From: a virus
Strand: one strand, 5' to 3'
DNA: 43,084 nucleotides
Virus record (IMG/VR): IMGVR_UViG_3300042328_001188
Coordinates: 1 to 43,084 of that record
Made by a program: the position numbers and the translations under genes. Numbering within the stretch: the first letter of the stretch is position 1; each line of letters starts with the position of its first letter. The notes beneath the pieces were generated by a model that searched no databases, was not told where the DNA came from, and saw only the letters and a program-made list of their open reading frames with translations. Below, one piece after another: positions 41,277 to 43,084 of the stretch.

Positions 41277-42166
41277 TGAAAAAAAGAACACTAATTTGCA
41301 TACATGTTATGCCATCCGAAATTGAAATGTTTGAAAGACAAATAGTTCAAATGAAAAAAGCATTCATGTATTTGGATGAAAGAGATGATGTTACATTAAA
41401 AGTAACATTAAACCTAAACCCAGAATTAACTGATTGGGAAAATAGTGAATTAAAAAATGGCCACTTCATATCTCGTTTTGCAATATTATTTAATGGAATG
41501 AAAAATATAAATGAAATTATATTGGATACTCAATGTTGGGGAACTACTCAACAAAAGAGAGAAGCTATTAAATTAGATTATGACCAATTTATATTTTGTG
41601 ATACCGATATAATTTTCCACGAGCATATGTTAAGATATCAATTAGATGTATCTTACCAAATGGAAGGTATGTATATTGTTTCACCATCATTAGCAAAGTT
41701 TTGGGACACTAGTTGGGATGTATTATGTCATTCTGATTATATGGATAAGCATATAGGATATTCAACGGAAAGAGAAGCCATAGAAAATACAACTGTACAA
41801 AAAGTAGAATCTATTACAGTAAAAAGAGTACCTGTTATTAAGTTTGGATGTGGGATGCATACTTTATATTCTAAATCATTTTGGGAGTTTGTTGGTATAC
41901 CTGAATCATTTGGTGGGTATGGTCCTGAAGATACATACGCAATGTCAGCCGCTGAAATAGCAATTAAATTAGGACATGATATAGTTCAAGTATATATGGA
42001 TGGTATTTACATTACGGAAGATTATATAAACAGACAGCCATCATTTGATGGAAAGATTAAACCAATTGATAAAAAAACAGAATTTTGGCAAAAAGCATTT
42101 AATCTTGGCCAAGAGGAAATTACAAAGTTTGCAACAAAATTAATCAAAAATAAATCAAATCCATAA
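41276..42166 (+). CDS. Probable GT-A-fold glycosyltransferase
   Basis: A 296-aa protein with a DxD motif in FIFCDTDIIFHEH and GGYGPEDTYAMSAAE, corresponding to the acceptor-side GxGxED loop of GT2/GT-A enzymes. The N-terminus RTLICIHVMPSEIEMF is a strand-helix start. It is the last gene of the sugar island and overlaps the previous stop by one base. Confidence 0.7.
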   Translation: MKKRTLICIHVMPSEIEMFERQIVQMKKAFMYLDERDDVTLKVTLNLNPELTDWENSELKNGHFISRFAILFNGMKNINEIILDTQCWGTTQQKREAIKLDYDQFIFCDTDIIFHEHMLRYQLDVSYQMEGMYIVSPSLAKFWDTSWDVLCHSDYMDKHIGYSTEREAIENTTVQKVESITVKRVPVIKFGCGMHTLYSKSFWEFVGIPESFGGYGPEDTYAMSAAEIAIKLGHDIVQVYMDGIYITEDYINRQPSFDGKIKPIDKKTEFWQKAFNLGQEEITKFATKLIKNKSNP

Positions 42167-42171
42167 ATCTT

Positions 42172-42179
42172 TATATTTA
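42172..42179 (+). promoter_or_regulatory. Possible -7-like element TATATTTA
   Basis: TATATTTA in the 33-nt gap between the sugar island and the next gene, 20 nt before its ATG. No TTTG is found at the usual distance. Weak evidence, listed because a new transcription unit is expected here. Confidence 0.25.
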
Positions 42180-42199
42180 TATTGGTAAATACGAATATA

Positions 42200-42802
42200 A
42201 TGAAGCTTAGTCAATTAAAAGAGCAAATACGTTCTGTAATTAGAGAACAATTTATAGATGAGATGTCACAAAACGATATCCATTTTAAAGCAATAATGAA
42301 ATTCTACGATAAGGGAACTTCAAATGCTAAGAAAGCAATATCTTTATATTGTTGCGCTAAACCAAATGCAAATAGACAACAAATTGTTAAAGAATTGATG
42401 GATATGGATTATAATGATATCCAAGACTTACAAAAGCATTTCAAAATTAAAGAATACGTTGACAAGAAAGGTGTTGAGCATGTTGCAGCAGCGTTACCTC
42501 AAACGGAAGAAGAACCTGTAAACGAAGCAAAAGTAATTGATATTGTAGATAGATTCCATGATTTGAAATTACCAAATATAGTTTATTTAAACAAAAAGCC
42601 ATATACTGGAAATGCTTTTGTTATGAATGGATATAATGGTTATACATCATCTAGTACTGATGGTTGGGTATATGATTCCAAAACAAGAAAACCATTAACT
42701 GATAAGCAAGGGAGTACATTGAGGGCAACTACACATAGGGGAGCTAAATGGAATTTTAAAAATGGTATAAAAGAATCGGTAAACGAATGTAAAACTTGTT
42801 AA
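42200..42802 (+). CDS. Hypothetical, possibly virion-associated protein
   Basis: A 200-aa protein. The ATG at 42200 gives MKLSQLKEQIRSVIREQF; a longer frame from 42182 adds six residues and lacks a better start. This MKLSxLKxxIRxxIRE head is recurrent in virion proteins of large T4-like phages, where I suspect it marks head or core proteins. Three parts can be seen: a helical region to about residue 90, an acidic linker (PQTEEEPVNEAK), and a small beta-rich part (GYNGYTSSSTDGWVYD). Function unknown. Confidence 0.65.
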   Translation: MKLSQLKEQIRSVIREQFIDEMSQNDIHFKAIMKFYDKGTSNAKKAISLYCCAKPNANRQQIVKELMDMDYNDIQDLQKHFKIKEYVDKKGVEHVAAALPQTEEEPVNEAKVIDIVDRFHDLKLPNIVYLNKKPYTGNAFVMNGYNGYTSSSTDGWVYDSKTRKPLTDKQGSTLRATTHRGAKWNFKNGIKESVNECKTC

Positions 42803-42804
42803 GT

Positions 42805-43084
42805 ATGGAAAATATGTATTCAGTAATAATCACAGCTATCACCGTATTGGGTGGAACAGGAGCTTGGAGATATTACGAAAAGAGAGCACTAAATAAAGAA
42901 AGAGATGATGAGTTTATCAGACACGATTGTAAAGATAGAATCTCTAAATTAGAAGCCTTATTAGAAAATAGTTCAAAAGAGAAAGATGAACTTCGTAGTA
43001 TGGTATTAGAACTTACAAAAGAAGTAGCAGCATTGGGTGTTAAAGTTGAGTTCCTTACAAAAGAAAACGATAAGTTAGAAAAAG
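42805..43084 (+). CDS. Membrane-anchored coiled-coil protein, 3' truncated by window end
   Basis: The frame is open to the last base. The visible 93 residues begin MENMYSVIITAITVLGGTGAW, a single N-terminal membrane helix, followed by RYYEKRAL and a long charged heptad-like helix (ISKLEALLENSSKEKDELRSMV). This shape is shared by inner-membrane spanins and holin-like phage proteins, but also by unrelated ones. It starts 2 nt after the previous stop. The identity is open. Confidence 0.7.
   Translation, partial: MENMYSVIITAITVLGGTGAWRYYEKRALNKERDDEFIRHDCKDRISKLEALLENSSKEKDELRSMVLELTKEVAALGVKVEFLTKENDKLEK

Noticed and set aside
1-43084. tRNA genes, CRISPR arrays, insertion sequences, integrase or attachment sites
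   Set aside because: Coding density leaves few gaps, none over 300 nt, and none of the gaps shows a cloverleaf, direct-repeat array or transposase-like gene.

Overview
The window is a contiguous piece of a large, AT-rich, T4-like tailed-phage genome whose host is most likely a member of Bacteroidota. The phage call rests on a T4-type replisome: gp41-like helicase, family B DNA polymerase, gp45-like clamp, and gp44/gp62-like clamp loader. The host call rests on six promoter-like sites of the Bacteroidota type (TTTG, exactly 20 nt, TAnnTTTG or TAnnTTTA), start codons preceded by A/T-rich sequence with almost no Shine-Dalgarno, and small proteins of Bacteroidota flavour (an Hc1-like histone H1 and a DUF5522 protein). 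Every gene I can support is on the + strand, packed tightly with many ATGA or TAATG junctions. No tRNA, CRISPR array, insertion sequence or integrase was seen.

Layout. (1) 1-3141: end of the replicative helicase, a histone H1-like protein and a strong terminator, then a nucleotide-reduction unit (B12-dependent ribonucleotide reductase, DUF5522 protein, thioredoxin). (2) 3164-9893: accessory region with a 2OG-Fe(II) oxygenase, a small HTH protein, two Mom-like GNAT-fold paralogues around an unknown protein, a 614-aa unknown protein with its own promoter, and two glycosyltransferases, one PLOD-like. (3) 9896-18018: replication core with DNA polymerase, clamp, a DUF4338/DruA-like protein, dUTPase, clamp loader, a zinc ribbon, a Cas4/RecB-like nuclease and a ribbon-helix-helix protein. 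(4) 18034-23312: two GT-B glycosyltransferases, an unknown protein, and a 688-aa collagen-like fibre protein made of Gly-Thr-Ser triplets, closed by a terminator. (5) 23469-42166: an unbroken sugar island of about 18.7 kb with glycosyltransferases of several folds, UDP-GlcNAc 2-epimerase, a compact DegT aminotransferase, acyl carrier protein, adenylating enzyme, SDR reductase, GNAT, fucosyltransferase, FkbM methyltransferase, GDP-fucose synthase, two more extended SDR enzymes, a PfkB kinase and a HAD-nucleotidyltransferase fusion. (6) 42200-43084: a possible virion protein and the start of a membrane/coiled-coil protein.

The most striking content is the sugar island beside the GTS-repeat fibre. 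Read together, these genes could make fucose, a modified amino sugar carrying an acyl group delivered by the phage's own carrier protein, and perhaps an NDP-heptose-like sugar, and transfer them to the Thr/Ser-rich fibre. That is inference. The same enzymes could instead alter host surface glycans or phage DNA. A second possible system is DNA hypermodification by the two Mom-like paralogues.
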